From Epiperipatus broadwayi (Eukaryota > Onychophora > Udeonychophora > Euonychophora > Peripatidae), in contig JAQFVV010006453.1 of the NCBI GenBank assembly GCA_028023455.1, positions 1,096,001-1,160,000 of the forward strand: a stretch of DNA of 64,000 nucleotides, in the 5' to 3' direction. Made by a program: the position numbers and the translations under genes. Below are positions 22,215 to 34,368 of the stretch, piece by piece (within the stretch, counting starts at the first letter, position 1; the number at the start of each line of letters is the position of its first letter). Under the pieces are notes generated by a model. The model worked only from the letters and a program-made list of their open reading frames with translations, was not told where the DNA came from and made no database searches.

Positions 22215-23105
22215 AAATATAAATAGAAATCACAATCTAACAATATGACTATTGTATAAAACAGAAAAACATTAAAATAATATAAAATACTATTTCCAGG
22301 TGCTTTCAACTCATTTGACTCTTTATCAAGGCCATATAAAAATCATTATACTCTACTAAGTGATAAACTCCAACATTTCATTATATCAGCCTGGAACAAT
22401 TAATCAGAAAACTGGTTAACTTTGCATTAATAGTTCCAAAATATTTTTTTATGGCATAAGACTCCTTGATCTTATATTTTTTATCAAATGTTTTATACAT
22501 TAACACACTAAACTCTCATGGGCAACATACATGCCCCATAATACTTAGATGAATATTGAAAACTGAATAAACTGTATCATCCTCCATTGCTTTCTAATAC
22601 AAATATGTATGTTGTATATTCTGTTGAATGCCCACAACCAGGTTATAATGCAATATATATATATATTGGTGAAACTAAGACAAATATTAAATATCATATT
22701 CAACAAAATAAATATATGTATAAGAATGTAATGTAGGATAATACAATTTATTCAGCTTTCTATATTTATCAAAGTATTATGGGCATGTATGTTGTCCAAT
22801 AGAGTTTAGTGTGTTAATGTATGAAACACATGACCAACAATGTAAACTCAAGAAGTCATATGCTATAAAAAATTCTCCTGGCATTATTAATGCAAAATTA
22901 ATCAGTTTTTCAATTAGTTTTTCCTGGCCAATATAATGGAATGTTTGAGTTTATCACTTTGTAAATTATAACCATTTTTATACAGCCTTGATAAGGACTC
23001 AAATGAATTGAAAGTTTTGGCAATAGGGTTTTATATTATTTTAATATTTCTCTCTTTTATACAATAGTCATATTGTTAGAATGTCATTTATAAGTATAGT
23101 GAATT
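22215..23105. mobile_element. Penelope-like element 3' ends in inverted (head-to-head) arrangement
   Basis: The left arm 22215-22575 and right arm 22745-23100 are inverted copies over ~350 bp. They share ATACAATAGTCATATTGTTAGA, TTGATAA..GACTCAAATGA and the CATGGGCAACATACATG/CATGTATGTTGTCC region. The centre holds the N-terminal half of a GIY-YIG domain reading rightwards. The arms therefore correspond to the endonuclease C-terminus plus 3' non-coding region. It is the same PLE family as 59440-60170. Similarity between the arms is roughly 85%, so it is older than the pair at 55-56.7 kb. Confidence 0.8.
22590..22960 (+). pseudogene. PLE GIY-YIG endonuclease remnant
   Basis: The plus strand reads MYVVYSVECPQPGYNAIYIYIGETKTNIKYHI (given here as two blocks: MYVVYSVECPQ and AIYIYIGETKTNIKYHI). 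The block VVYSVEC is the GIY half and YIGETKTN the YIG half. Then QQNKYMYKN, and DNTIYSAFYIYQSIMGMYV after a stop. The glutamine-rich helix that normally carries the catalytic arginine reads HIQQNK. Stops and a TA expansion in the YIG motif show decay. Confidence 0.75.
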
Positions 23106-23327
23106 AAATACATATATGCATTTTATTAATTCCTAATTTTATTTACTTTATTTTTCCCTCTCAATCACAAATTATTAAAACTGCAGGCATGGAAATTGCA
23201 GATTATAATTACAATTTTAAACAATGTATTGATGTATGTACATAATCCTATTATATATATAATTTTAAATTAATATAATTTAATGAATTAGCTTCCTCAC
23301 AATAATAATTATAATATTATAATTAAA

Positions 23328-23416
23328 ATAATAATAATAATAATGATACTTGAAAGTCTGAGTTCAAATCCATTCTAATTACATTAAATTCAGTGTAGAC
23401 AATATAATTATAATTA

Positions 23417-23467
<51 letters not shown>

Positions 23468-23469
23468 TA

Positions 23470-23517
<48 letters not shown>
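23328..23517. repeat. (TAA)n microsatellites around an HH-A tail fragment
   Basis: Two TAA tracts, 23328-23343 and about 23410-23517. Between them lies ACTTGAAAGTCTGAGTTCAAATCC and ATTACATTAAATTCAGTGTAGACAATATA (both shortened here). This is the HH-A 3' tail also seen at 54700-54775. HH-A copies thus seem to end in AT-rich simple repeats. Confidence 0.8.
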
Positions 23518-23609
23518 CACCATCATCATCAACTCATAAACATATCATTCCACTCCAAAAAAGTAAAGAAAAAAGAGAGTAGGAGAAGAAGATGAAAAAT
23601 ATCCAGAAA

Positions 23610-25010
23610 TGAGTTATAGTATTCCTACACAAATCAATCTGTGAACCATAAATATGTCAACATATTGAACATGATCCATTTTTTTGTTATTCAGTATTTT
23701 ATGATGCAATTTATAAATTTCTTCAACAGAAAATCTTTCCTTTTTGAAGTACTTCAACACCATGTCAAATTGTAGTTCTCTTCTCAATGGAAGCAACTGA
23801 TGTTGCACTTTTTTCTCCTTATAACATAGACAAAGTCTACCTTTTTTTATGAAAATGATGTTCAACTAAATCATAAAACACCCTTTTAGAAGTTCTTCCA
23901 TTGGTTATTTGTTTTACATATCCAATCCAATGAAAATGAAATTTTACAATAATGGACTCTTTAATATTACAAGCTATCATCTTGTTATTATATATTTTAA
24001 ATTTTATGGAGCACTCTTAAATGAAATTTTTTAAATGTCATTACAATGTGCTGACAGAGTGTCCAAGTTTTACTACCATAAACAAATTAAGTAAAATAAC
24101 AGCTCTACATTTATTTAACTTAGTTACAATAGTTATTTTTCTGTGATGAAATATTCTATCTTTTAAATTTTCTAAAAGAAATAACAGCACATAGGAGTCT
24201 GCGCTGGATCTCAACATCTATGTTCATATTTCTACTTATAAAAATACCAAGGTATTTAAACTGATTTACATTCTCAAGTTAATAACAATCTAAGTTGAAA
24301 GTTGCTGAGAATTTTTCTTCAGTCATTGGCTGATAAAGAACTTGAGTTTTTTTAATATTAATTAATGAACCAAGATCTTCATAAGTTGCATTCAAAACAT
24401 TAAGAATATTCTTTAAATTGTCTTTTGAAATGGAAAAAGTGGCACAATCATCATCATATTATAAATCCACTATCCAAGAAGAACACAAATTAAATATTCC
24501 ACCATCAAATCTGTGTTATATCTTGATCCCTGTTTCATTAAACAACCTATAACTAATTCCAAAGACAGACAAAAACTCTCCATGTAGTAGTGCCACATTG
24601 TGCTAACCAGAGTAATCAATGGCGATCGTACGATGATTAGTAATTCCAAAGACCATGGTCATAAAAATTGAAAATAATATTGAGACAAGTGCATATCCTT
24701 ATTTAATACCAGTTTTCAATTTAAATATATCAGATTTCCACATGTAATAATAACACTTACTCTCATTCCACAATGTAGAAGCTGCATAATATAAATAAAT
24801 TTTGGTGAATAATCAACTTAATTACAATTATTGCCATACCTCTTCAAGCAATATATATTCCTAACACTTTTTTGCATTTTTCTTCTAACAAAAACTATGT
24901 CTATAATATTTCTTCATTCCCTAAAACTACATTAAGCTGGTAATCATTTATCTATAACGGAAAGCAATCTATTCAACAAAATTCTTGAAAGCACCATTGC
25001 TGTACTGAAT
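23610..25010 (-). pseudogene. Second LINE lineage, reverse transcriptase to C-terminus, decayed
   Basis: Minus-strand blocks in order: DKWLPA, IIDIVFVRRKMQ, SPKFIYIMQLLHCGMRVSV (24990-24740), RFDGGIFNLCSS, a YDDDCA-type motif C at about 24460, INIKKTQVLYQPMTEEKFS, FKYLGIFISRNMNIDVEIQ, VYGSKTWTLCQ, and YFKKERFSVEEI near the end. The set and order match a non-LTR RT with a C-terminal zinc-knuckle-type tail, distinct from the RTE copies. I do not assign a clade. Many stops and frameshifts. A small HH-B insert splits it at 24567. Confidence 0.75.
24567..24640 (+). mobile_element. HH-B 5'-arm fragment in the second LINE, 13 bp target duplication
   Basis: ACAAAAACTCTCCATGTAGTAG, TGCCACATTGTGCTAACC and AGAGTAATCAATGG are the HH-B 5' arm. 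It stops after GCGATCGTACGATGATTAG. TAATTCCAAAGAC is exact at 24554-24566 and 24641-24653, inside LINE coding sequence. The 3' part of HH-B is missing. Confidence 0.8.
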
Positions 25011-25920
25011 AATAATCATATTCCATGATAATAACTGCAATCTTGTTTACTTCTTTAATTTTTAAAAATTTGTAACAATAAAATATCCTAAAGGTTAGAT
25101 ATCACAACTTCATGTATCAACATATTCCTAAAGATTCCAATGCAATGTGATGCACTGTGACTTCTCATTATTCAAAATCAGGAATCTCTCAGTCACTATG
25201 CCCAGAGAAACCTGTTAGCCACTTTACCTTCCCTTTTCATCCCCTACCCTAAGTTTTTTCCATTTTCTTCTCTATCCTGATCCATGCCACGTCCACAACA
25301 TAACCTATGTCAATTCCCTGGTCTTTATATCTAACCCCCCTTAACTTTTCCAAACCCAGCATAAAAACCAAGAACCCACTTTCTGTATAATCACTTTGTT
25401 TATAATTATTCTTTCAATATTTTGAAGCTAACATGTCACTACCATGTTTTAAAACTTTTTTGAGCATTTCATTAAGACATGTAGTCTTTTCATTTTTAAG
25501 ATCATAAAGAACTACTAATTATCTTTGACCAAATCTAAATTAGATAAAAAATTTACTTGTTATTAATTTCAACAGTACTTAAATAACTTTTACTACTGTT
25601 TGAATCTGTAGCATATAAGATTATAATCATAACACAGAACCGTTTTGTTCTAATACATTGCATAGAATCATTTTTCAGGCAGATTCATAATGAATAATTC
25701 TTAATAAACTTGCAAATACAATTGTACTTTTCATTTATAAATGCAGGCATGACATTCTGAGTGAGTAAATAGTTTATTGCTTTTAATTTTTATTTCATGC
25801 ATAATATAAATAAAAATATTAAAAAACTCTAAAAAATTTCAAATTCTAGTTTAATAACTATTATTGGTTTGTTTACTTTTTTGTTTGGCTTATTTGATGT
25901 AAAAAGAATATAAATTTGTA
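25011..25920. other. No gene; pyrimidine-rich patch at 25190-25380
   Basis: 25190-25380 is C/T-rich and less AT-rich than its surroundings. It may be the 5' continuation of the minus-strand LINE, but no motif could be read. The rest is AT-rich and unassigned. Confidence 0.35.
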
Positions 25921-25929
25921 TATATTTAT

Positions 25930-26400
25930 TTGATATATAAATATATTATTTATTTATTAAGAACTAAATATTACATTTATTTATCATATAAAATTAATAA
26001 ATTATTATTGACGTTTTTCTTTTCAACTTATTTAAAACACCCACTTACTTACCATAATAAAGTTATTTAAAGCTAGATGAAAATAATTAAAAAATCATGA
26101 GCGATCAGAAATTTTACTAAGGAATAATAAATAATTTGTTTATAAATAAATAATGGGATTATTTATTTATAAAAACATTTTAAATTTAAAACTTTAATGT
26201 ATTATTTATTTATTAAAAATGAAATAATAAATTTATTACATGAAATTATTCTTGATATATTTTTCTTCTGTACTGCATGAAAACACCCACCTACTTAAAG
26301 CAATAAAGCTACTTAAAATCGTTATCTAAACGGACAGAACTTCTACAAATGAATAATAAATGTTTTGCAACTAAATAATGTGATTATTTATTTACTGGAA
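25930..26400 (+). repeat. Tandem duplication, two units of ~246 bp
   Basis: AAAACACCCAC(T/C)TACTTA occurs at 26035 and 26281. The surrounding TTATTTATTAA, AATAAAGYTA and GAATAATAAAT blocks keep the same offset. Similarity is about 75-80%. Confidence 0.75.
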
Positions 26401-26910
26401 TGATGAAATGAATGATGATAAAATTGTCTTTTTTTCTTGCTAAAAGATATGTATATATACATCAAAACAAATTGCCATATACATTTTTTATCAACATTTT
26501 AATCATCACCATTACCATCAATTGTTCTTATTTAATTTTTTATATTTTTTGTGTGTATAATCTATAGAAATATTTTAAGATAACTCTTGCCACAAAATTG
26601 TCTATAGTAAATGAATATAGATTTTCTTTAAAAATGTATTTAGATTCCATCTTTAGATTGTCTTCTTTATATAGTATAATGATTATCATTTGTGTTATTC
26701 AGACAAATGCTTGGAATTTGAATGCAAATAAAATTTGGCAATTATTTTCAGGTTTAAAGCAAATTTGGAATTTTTCTTTCGAATATCTGGCCTATAGTTA
26801 ATCTAGTTAGACATCACTTATTGGATAGTAGACATTATTGGTTTGTATTAACAAGATGAAAAGAAACATGTAAACATTGAGTGCTGTCTTGCCATACAAT
26901 ATTTAAACAC
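26401..26910. other. No feature recognised
   Basis: AT-rich. The frame at 26598-26801 has no motif. Confidence 0.4.
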
Positions 26911-26914
26911 TTTT

Positions 26915-28260
<1,346 letters not shown>

Positions 28261-28479
28261 TATATATTGAATATTAATATCTATTTTAGTTTTTTATTGT
28301 TATTAATATTTACTAATAGAATTTTACATGCAGAAAATATATATATAATGTAATAAATAAGATCTAATAGTAATTTTAGCAATATTTTTATATTTTGTTT
28401 AATAAGTGATTTGTGATAATTATTAATATGTTTTTTGGGGTGGATAATATCAAAGTTTATAGTAAAGTAAGTTGGACAC

Positions 28480-28690
28480 TTGTAAATTAAAGTGTAACAA
28501 TGTACCATTGATAAATAGTAAACCAGTGATATAGATATATGTAAGAAGTTGTGTCCAAGGCCAATTGATGAGTGTTGGTTCAGCATAAAATGCATCATGA
28601 AGATCATTTGTCTTTTTCATGTATCTTCATTCATCTTCCAAAATGTGTGGTGAATGTAGATTAATAATACTCACAAAATTTTATTTATAA
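28480..28690 (+). repeat. HH-A repeat fragment
   Basis: ACACTTGTAAATTAAAGTGTAACAAT, the ribozyme-like block, then ATTTGTCTTTTTCATGTATCTTCATTC (blocks shortened). It belongs to the 4.4 kb subtype, whose tail differs from that of the 41 kb subtype. Confidence 0.65.
28552..28612 (+). ncRNA. Degenerate hammerhead-like motif (HH-A)
   Basis: TTGATGA, GTGTTGGTTCAGCAT, AAAA, TGCATC, ATGAAGATC. Stem II holds with a G-T wobble. C3 is T and G12 is A, so it should be inactive. Confidence 0.6.
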
Positions 28691-28699
28691 AGAGTATGA

Positions 28700-29500
28700 T
28701 ATTAAAGAGTATGATATTACATTATTTATTTTTACTCTTTTTGATTTTCAACAGTTTATGTAATTTATATATAATTACCAAATTAATTTAACTAGCTTAA
28801 GCAAGACATTTGCACAGTTTTTTTTAGATATTGTAGGACTGACCCTGATTATTTAAAGTTAGATGTTATGATCTTAGTTTGATGTTATAAACAACTGATA
28901 TCTCTATATGAAATAATCCAAAAAAAAATCATGTCTAAAGACTTCGTTGTCACCTCAATTGAATCATGTCACTCAATCTACTACAAAATAGAAGCAGAGG
29001 TCCATTATATCAGTACCACTTTTTTTTCCAAATTCAATGACATATTATCCAATCAACACATAAACATGTCCGCAACTTATCAAGTGTGATATTATTCATT
29101 ATTTACAGTTTTGAAGGGGGGGGGGACATGGATCAATAGTTTATAACTATCTTTTGTATAATGTTGCACATTTCCATTTTCAATCTTATTTGTTTTCAGT
29201 AGCTACTATTAGGCATTATATGGGCTCATTAATTGTTTAGATTAAAAATTGTTTCGTTACTAAACATGATATGATTTCCTAATTGTTTATATGGCAAACG
29301 TCATTAGCATGACTTTATTCTTTTAATACTGATCAATATTATTTAGTCTTCAAAGGAAGTGGCCTTTAGACAAAAGAAAATGTTTGTTGGAACAATACAA
29401 TCAATTAAATATCTTGTCACAGGTTCTTTTTCTATACTGTTTTAAAATTGAACTTTTTAATGCATTATATGATTGGTCATAAAGCTTTTTATTTTAAGAT
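28700..29500. other. No gene; poly-G run at 29115-29125
   Basis: AT-rich sequence with one run of about ten G's. No other feature was identified. Confidence 0.4.
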
Positions 29501-29517
29501 ATTGCTAACAGTTCCTT

Positions 29518-30030
29518 AAAACAGGTAAAACTCTCCATACAGTAGTGTCATTCAGTGCAAGCCAGAGTAATCAATGGATGCCAAAAGGCTTTGCATAAAA
29601 TCCCTATCTAGTGCCTACTCATTCAATATCCCCAGACTAGTTTCTAGCTTGTGGCCTTCCTCAGTGAGGAGTCTTGGATCTGAGAGCATTGCACCTAGAT
29701 CTAGGATCTAATGCAACCCTCTGGCAGCCACCTTTTATCTCTACTTAACTACAAAACTATGACAATAAAATTGAAAACCCAATATTTTCAATCTAAGCTC
29801 ATTAGCTTATATAGTCATATAGGTATGAACTCAGATCGAAGGCCACAAGCCAGAAACTAGTATGGGGATATTGAATGAGTATGCACTAGATAGGGTTTTT
29901 ATGACAAGTCTTCTGGCATTTCAGTGATTACTCTGGCTTGCACTGAATGGCATTACTATATGGAGAGTTTTGCCTGTTTTAATAACAGTTATGAGCAAGC
30001 ATGGGGAATGGTAATCATGTGATGTTTAGT
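29518..30030 (+). mobile_element. HH-B palindromic retroposon, fullest copy
   Basis: The 5' arm runs from AACAGGTAAAACTCTCC (29522) to about 29665. The 3' arm runs from about 29840 to CCTGTTTTAA (29973). A single-sided 3' extension ends TGGTAATCATGTGATGTTTAG. The arms are ~140 bp at about 88-90% identity. The centre has AGATCTAGGATCTAATGCAAC. Flanks TAACAGTTCCTTAA (29506) and TAACAGTTTTTTAA (30021) match at 12 of 14. There is no protein. The RNA would fold into one long hairpin. Confidence 0.85.
29629..29670 (-). ncRNA. Hammerhead ribozyme candidate (HH-B), core intact
   Basis: The minus strand reads TCCTCA-CTGAGGA-AGGCCACAAGCTA-GAAA-CTAGTC-TGGGGA. CTGAGGA fits CUGANGA and GAAA is present. 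ACTAGT gives a minimal stem III with C as cleavage base. Stem I TCCTCA/TGGGGA pairs at six of six with one G-U. The weakness is stem II: three pairs (GGC/GCT) flanked by an A-A mismatch where most hammerheads have a G-C. Confidence 0.55.
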
Positions 30031-30039
30031 GGTTTAACA

Positions 30040-31200
30040 GTTTTTTAACGAATCAGTAACTTAGTGAATTGTTTAACTTTAAAAATTACTGTAGCCGAGC
30101 ATGTGAGAGATCTGTCCCTTCTATTTAGATAATAAAATCTTTTTTTTTTCTGCTATTGACTATTATTAACTTAGTTCCCATGGAGAAATACATACATTGT
30201 AATTAAAATCAAATTGAAAATGTTTTTTAATGATATATTTGCGGCCATTTTTATTTTGATAACTATTTTACATCATAAAAATATTCACTTTTATTGTAAA
30301 TGACCATCTGAAATATACTACATACCAAACCACCTATACTCGCTTTTTTTTTTGTATATATGTGGATCGGTACAGACAAATAGTTTCAGCTCTTTTTATT
30401 TTCTTCGCAGAAAATGTGTGAAATGTAAAATTATTTTGTAAAGCTCTGCCCAGAGATGAGTCTTGCTCCAGTAGATATTCATTTCCAGTCATTTATTTTC
30501 AATGTTTTTAATTTTGTTGATAAAAATTATTCTTGCTTTGACAGTTTTAAAAATAGAAAGAGTTCTTCTCGTAATTTTTATTAATAATATGTAGTAATTT
30601 TTCAATCACAGATTATTTTAATTATTTATGTACTGGCATAGAAAAACTCATTCACCTTATTTATTAATAGTTATTTAAAACAGATCCTTCTTCACATCAG
30701 ACTTTAAGTAGTTAAATTGTGATTTATTACTGAGATGCTCGGCGTTTGTCTGTTATAGTATTCAGAGGAAGTGTTAACCCTTGCTGGTTATAGTTTTTTG
30801 ATAACATTATAAATAATGTTGATTTGATTATTTTGTGTAAAACTTGTAATTTATGATTTTTTATGAATGCTAAACATTACTCAATTCTATTTTTATATGC
30901 CTTAATTTTAAATAAATCTATCTTTTTTTAAAGATCATCCAATATTCCTCTTTTATTTTATTTACATATTGTAGCAATTTAATTGTTATTATTATTTTAA
31001 TTATATGAAAGATATGATTATTTGATTATATATTTTGAATATCAGATCTTAAAATGAAATTAAATATTTCTATGTAGAAAAAGATAGAACAAATTATTCC
31101 AAAAGTAACATAGTTAACGACTAACAAACTATTAATTGCTACTACAGTTTTAATTAGTTTTACAATTTTTTATAGATGTATCGCATGACATAGAGAAAGA
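30040..31200. other. No feature recognised
   Basis: AT-rich sequence without readable protein or repeat homology within the window. Confidence 0.4.
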
Positions 31201-31204
31201 CATC

Positions 31205-31445
31205 TTAAAAAAAGATGATCCTCAAGATGCATTTCATGCTGGACCAACTCTCATCATTTTGCCTAGGTTACAGTCTATCACATTTTTTATCATATGTTTA
31301 GTATTTATCAATAGTTGATTTTAAAGTGCCAAACTTATTTCACTTACAACTTTGGCATGATACACTCTAGAGAAATAAATTATTGATTATTATTAATCAT
31401 TTATTAAACTAGAGATTATCCCTAGCCCAGATATAAATGTTAAAC
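31205..31445 (-). repeat. HH-A repeat (4.4 kb subtype)
   Basis: Reads on the minus strand with ATCTGGGCTAGGGATAATCTC, AGTTTAATAAATGAT and a decayed core. The CTAGGGATAATCTCTAGTTTA block also occurs at 4665 and 5010. Confidence 0.65.
31210..31262 (-). ncRNA. Degenerate hammerhead-like motif (HH-A)
   Basis: ATGATGA, GAGTTGGTCCAGCAT, GAAA, TGCATC, TTGAGGATC. The cleavage context and GAAA are intact, but C3 is A and the 5' strand of stem I is lost. Confidence 0.55.
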
Positions 31446-31739
31446 TTTAGTCAAAAATTAATAAAATCATATTTGTGGAAAAATGGTATAATGAAAAAAT
31501 ATTCAACTCTTGCCACAGACATGAAGATCCAAATGCTTGATATCTATAGTTCACCATAGTGAGAGTTATGGTGTTTCTCTGCATTGGTTGATGATTGATA
31601 TATGGCAGTGTTAAGATGATGGGTATTTTTTTAAAAATGATATAATTAAATTTAATATGTGGAATATATGTAACCAATGAGCATCACAGATCTATAAAAC
31701 TTTCGTTTTTGCTTTTAAACCAGCATAAAATTCAAGTTA

Positions 31740-31860
31740 TCTCTCATATATATATATCATTAAAAACCAGTCAGCACTTAATTAATTTCAATATCAATAA
31801 CAATCAACAATTTCAAACAGTTGTCAAGGCAACCTCATTTTAATAGTCAAACTAAATGAA
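31740..31860 (+). repeat. Family D repeat
   Basis: AAACCAGTCAGCACTTAA, TTTCAATATCAATAAC, AATCAACAATTTCAAACAG and TTGTCAAGGCAACCT. Copies are at 36125, 40171 and 44690 (inverted). Each lies next to a (TA)n run, which suggests the element ends in or targets TA repeats. Confidence 0.75.
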
Positions 31861-32278
31861 CCAAAGGTTTAAATACTCAATTTTCAAATAAAAGATATCC
31901 AATTTTTATATTTATCTATAATAAATATAGTATTTTTAAATTTTAATTGTGGATTCACATAGCTATAAATGTCATCGATTTTATATATATAAGATTAGAC
32001 AGATATTAATAAATAGTCCTCTGCAAGGCAAAAGCAATTCTAGCAGTCACTCATAAAAAAACTTGTGAAAAAGAAGGGCTTGCCAGTTACTGAATAATGA
32101 GAGTTTTAGTATTTTTCCCAATATTTATTCTTCCCTAGATAAAAACAGTTAAATGCTCATTTACTGCTATCATGTTGGTTAGTGGTCAGCCATCTGACTG
32201 AAGAAATTAGCCTTTTAAAAAAACTTACTTGTTCTTCAGTTGGATCCCATCCTTGTGCATGAGTTTTTTCTTTATATA

Positions 32279-33640
32279 CTATAATGTTTTCCATTTTTCT
32301 AGGCCTCTACACGCTAATATAAACTGTGCACGAGTTGATCAAGCTATGTCAAAAAAGAAGAAAGTTATATTTCTATTCTAAAAACACAGTTATATTTCCT
32401 GATCAACTTGGCCTATTAATAGTTGAGAATTATGCTATTGATGAAATCAGCTTTTAATTTATTTACTATGGGCACCAGGATCTTTTATTCTAAAGGGTCC
32501 ACTGAAATAGTCAAATAACGTCTCACGAATAAAAAAAGAAAAATACTTTTAACTTAATCGGTATTGCATCATACCGTAATGAGAATTATTTTTTTTAAGA
32601 TTATTATTCCTGGGCTTATTCAAACATATTGGCAAAGGTAAATTATGTTTTAAATCTTATTAAACTAATAATAAATTAATAAAATAAAATAATAACTATT
32701 ATTAATAACGCACAAATAAAAATTGATATTAGAAATATTTTTTTTATTATAACAGATTAAAAATCTGTTTAAGTTAAAATGAGAATTCCTAATCAAGTAA
32801 ATTGGAGATAACACATATTAATTCAAATATGATGCAATCAATAAAATAAAATAATTAATTAAAAAGTTCTGGTATAAACAAAAGTCTCTTGTACAGAAAA
32901 AATGAAAGTCTTTATCGGGATTATTTTAAGTCTTGTTTGCAAACACTTAATTTTGTCACAATCAGGAATAAGTAGTCTTACCAGTAAGTTTTAGTGAATT
33001 CACGATGGTTGTAGATAACTATGCATAGTTTTTTTGGGTTTAAAATGAGCTCACGGTCATTGATTATAAATTGATCTTGGTGCTGGTTCCATAGGCTAGT
33101 CGCGTAAGCTTCTCTGGTGTCCATCGGTAATGATGTCAGCTAAAGCTCCGGTCTACTCTTGTATGAAGAACTTTTTCATCGTAGAGTGGTCTGGATTCTT
33201 TAATCCAAAACCAACCAAAAGGATATCAGGCAAACCAAGACATTCCTCCAACCGAATCCCTCCTTTTTATACTAGAGGTCCAGTTTTCAGACTTCTGCTC
33301 ATGCTAATATCATGGCGTTTTGTGTTTATAATCTTATACAGTCTTTATCATTTTTCAATTACTAAGTTCTCATTTTTTATCAAGTTTTTCGGCCATGTTT
33401 AATTAGCTAAAATATTTTTCTTTTAGCTTATGTTTTTACTTGCTTTTGGAATTCTTTTGTTCTCTCCAATTCTACTTTTATTTCCAATTACATAAAAAAA
33501 ATACGAAAGAATAATTTAACTTTCATTGTACGTTATTTTTTTTTAAAAAAATTAGTCAAAAAAAAATCTAAATTTACTTTTATTTTTTAGCTTTTACCAA
33601 ATGCCAATATATTTGCAACATATATAAATGTTACAATACC
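32279..33640. repeat. 1.36 kb direct repeat, copy 1 (possible LTR)
   Basis: Aligns end to end with 34369-35725 at about 95% identity by eye, with small indels. It begins TATAATGTTTTCCATTTTTC and ends TATAAATGTTACAATAC. On the minus strand it has a TATAAAAAGG box at about 33268 and a less AT-rich downstream block, as in an LTR U3/R. No reading frame is conserved between the two copies; frames at 33130 and 35217 are the same non-coding stretch. It also has the inverted pair GAGTTGATCA/TGATCAACT at 32332 and 32399. Confidence 0.85.
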
Positions 33641-34368
33641 ACCAGCATCAGGAGATGAGAATAAAATAGGGGGTTACACTAATTTTATTCTTAAGTTTTT
33701 AAATTCATATTCGTGTGTTATTTTTTTTTTTTGTATTAATGTGCTGATATGTCGTGTAGACTCATTCAACAAGTGACGTTCAGCTTTATTGCCCACTTTT
33801 AGGTCTAACACAGCGGAAATGGAAAATATTTCACATTCATCTGTGTCCTTTCCGCTTAAATGTAATAGAAATGATAAGAAGCCCACGTTATAAGCACTAA
33901 CAAGCATTGCTCATCGTTTTGAGTCTTACAGGCTCATGGCAACTTGGTCCAACTTGATCCGCCTTCCCCTTTATTGGGATTCCTGCTAGAAATAGACTTA
34001 TGGATATATAAAGGTGGTCTTATGGTAATATACTGTGTACTAGGACTCAGGGCTATGTTTTTCCTCTCTTCAGTAACCACCTACCCGGTCAAGTACTTTG
34101 TGACTTACGTCTACATCAGCCACGATCTTGTTTTTTTTTTTTAACATATCAAAAAAAATATACATATATTTTTTTCTTCTGGAAGTCATATTAAAAAAAT
34201 ATTTTTTTTATATTTTAATAATCAGGGTTTAATTAGTTAGTTTTTTTTTAAAAAAATTACTATTTATTTTCCGGCTGTGAGTTTCTTTGGGTCATCATTG
34301 TAACGTTCTTTATCATTACAACTTATCTCAGGTTGTGGTTAAATCGAAGCTCTAGTTCGGTAAGCCAT
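33641..34368. other. Unique centre between the two 1.36 kb repeats
   Basis: About 730 bp, less AT-rich than the average here. On the minus strand, the base after copy 2 begins TGGCTTACCGAACTAGAG. A primer-binding site would start TGG at this place, but I cannot match it to a named tRNA. No gag or pol motif appears. The minus frame 33907-33674 (77 codons, SGKDTDECEIFSISAVLDLK) has balanced composition but no recognisable family. A TATATA box at about 33999 (-) is possible. Confidence 0.5.

Noticed and set aside
26598-26801. Small gene (67 codons)
   Set aside because: No motif, no homology, no signals, AT-driven composition.
29518-30030. Ordinary MITE with TTAA target (piggyBac-like)
   Set aside because: TTAA appears next to some copies but not all, and exact 13-16 bp duplications of differing length lie further out.
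33130-33402. Possible small gene repeated at 35217-35402
   Set aside because: Both are the same stretch of the 1.36 kb repeat. The copies differ by stops and length, so no coding selection is visible.
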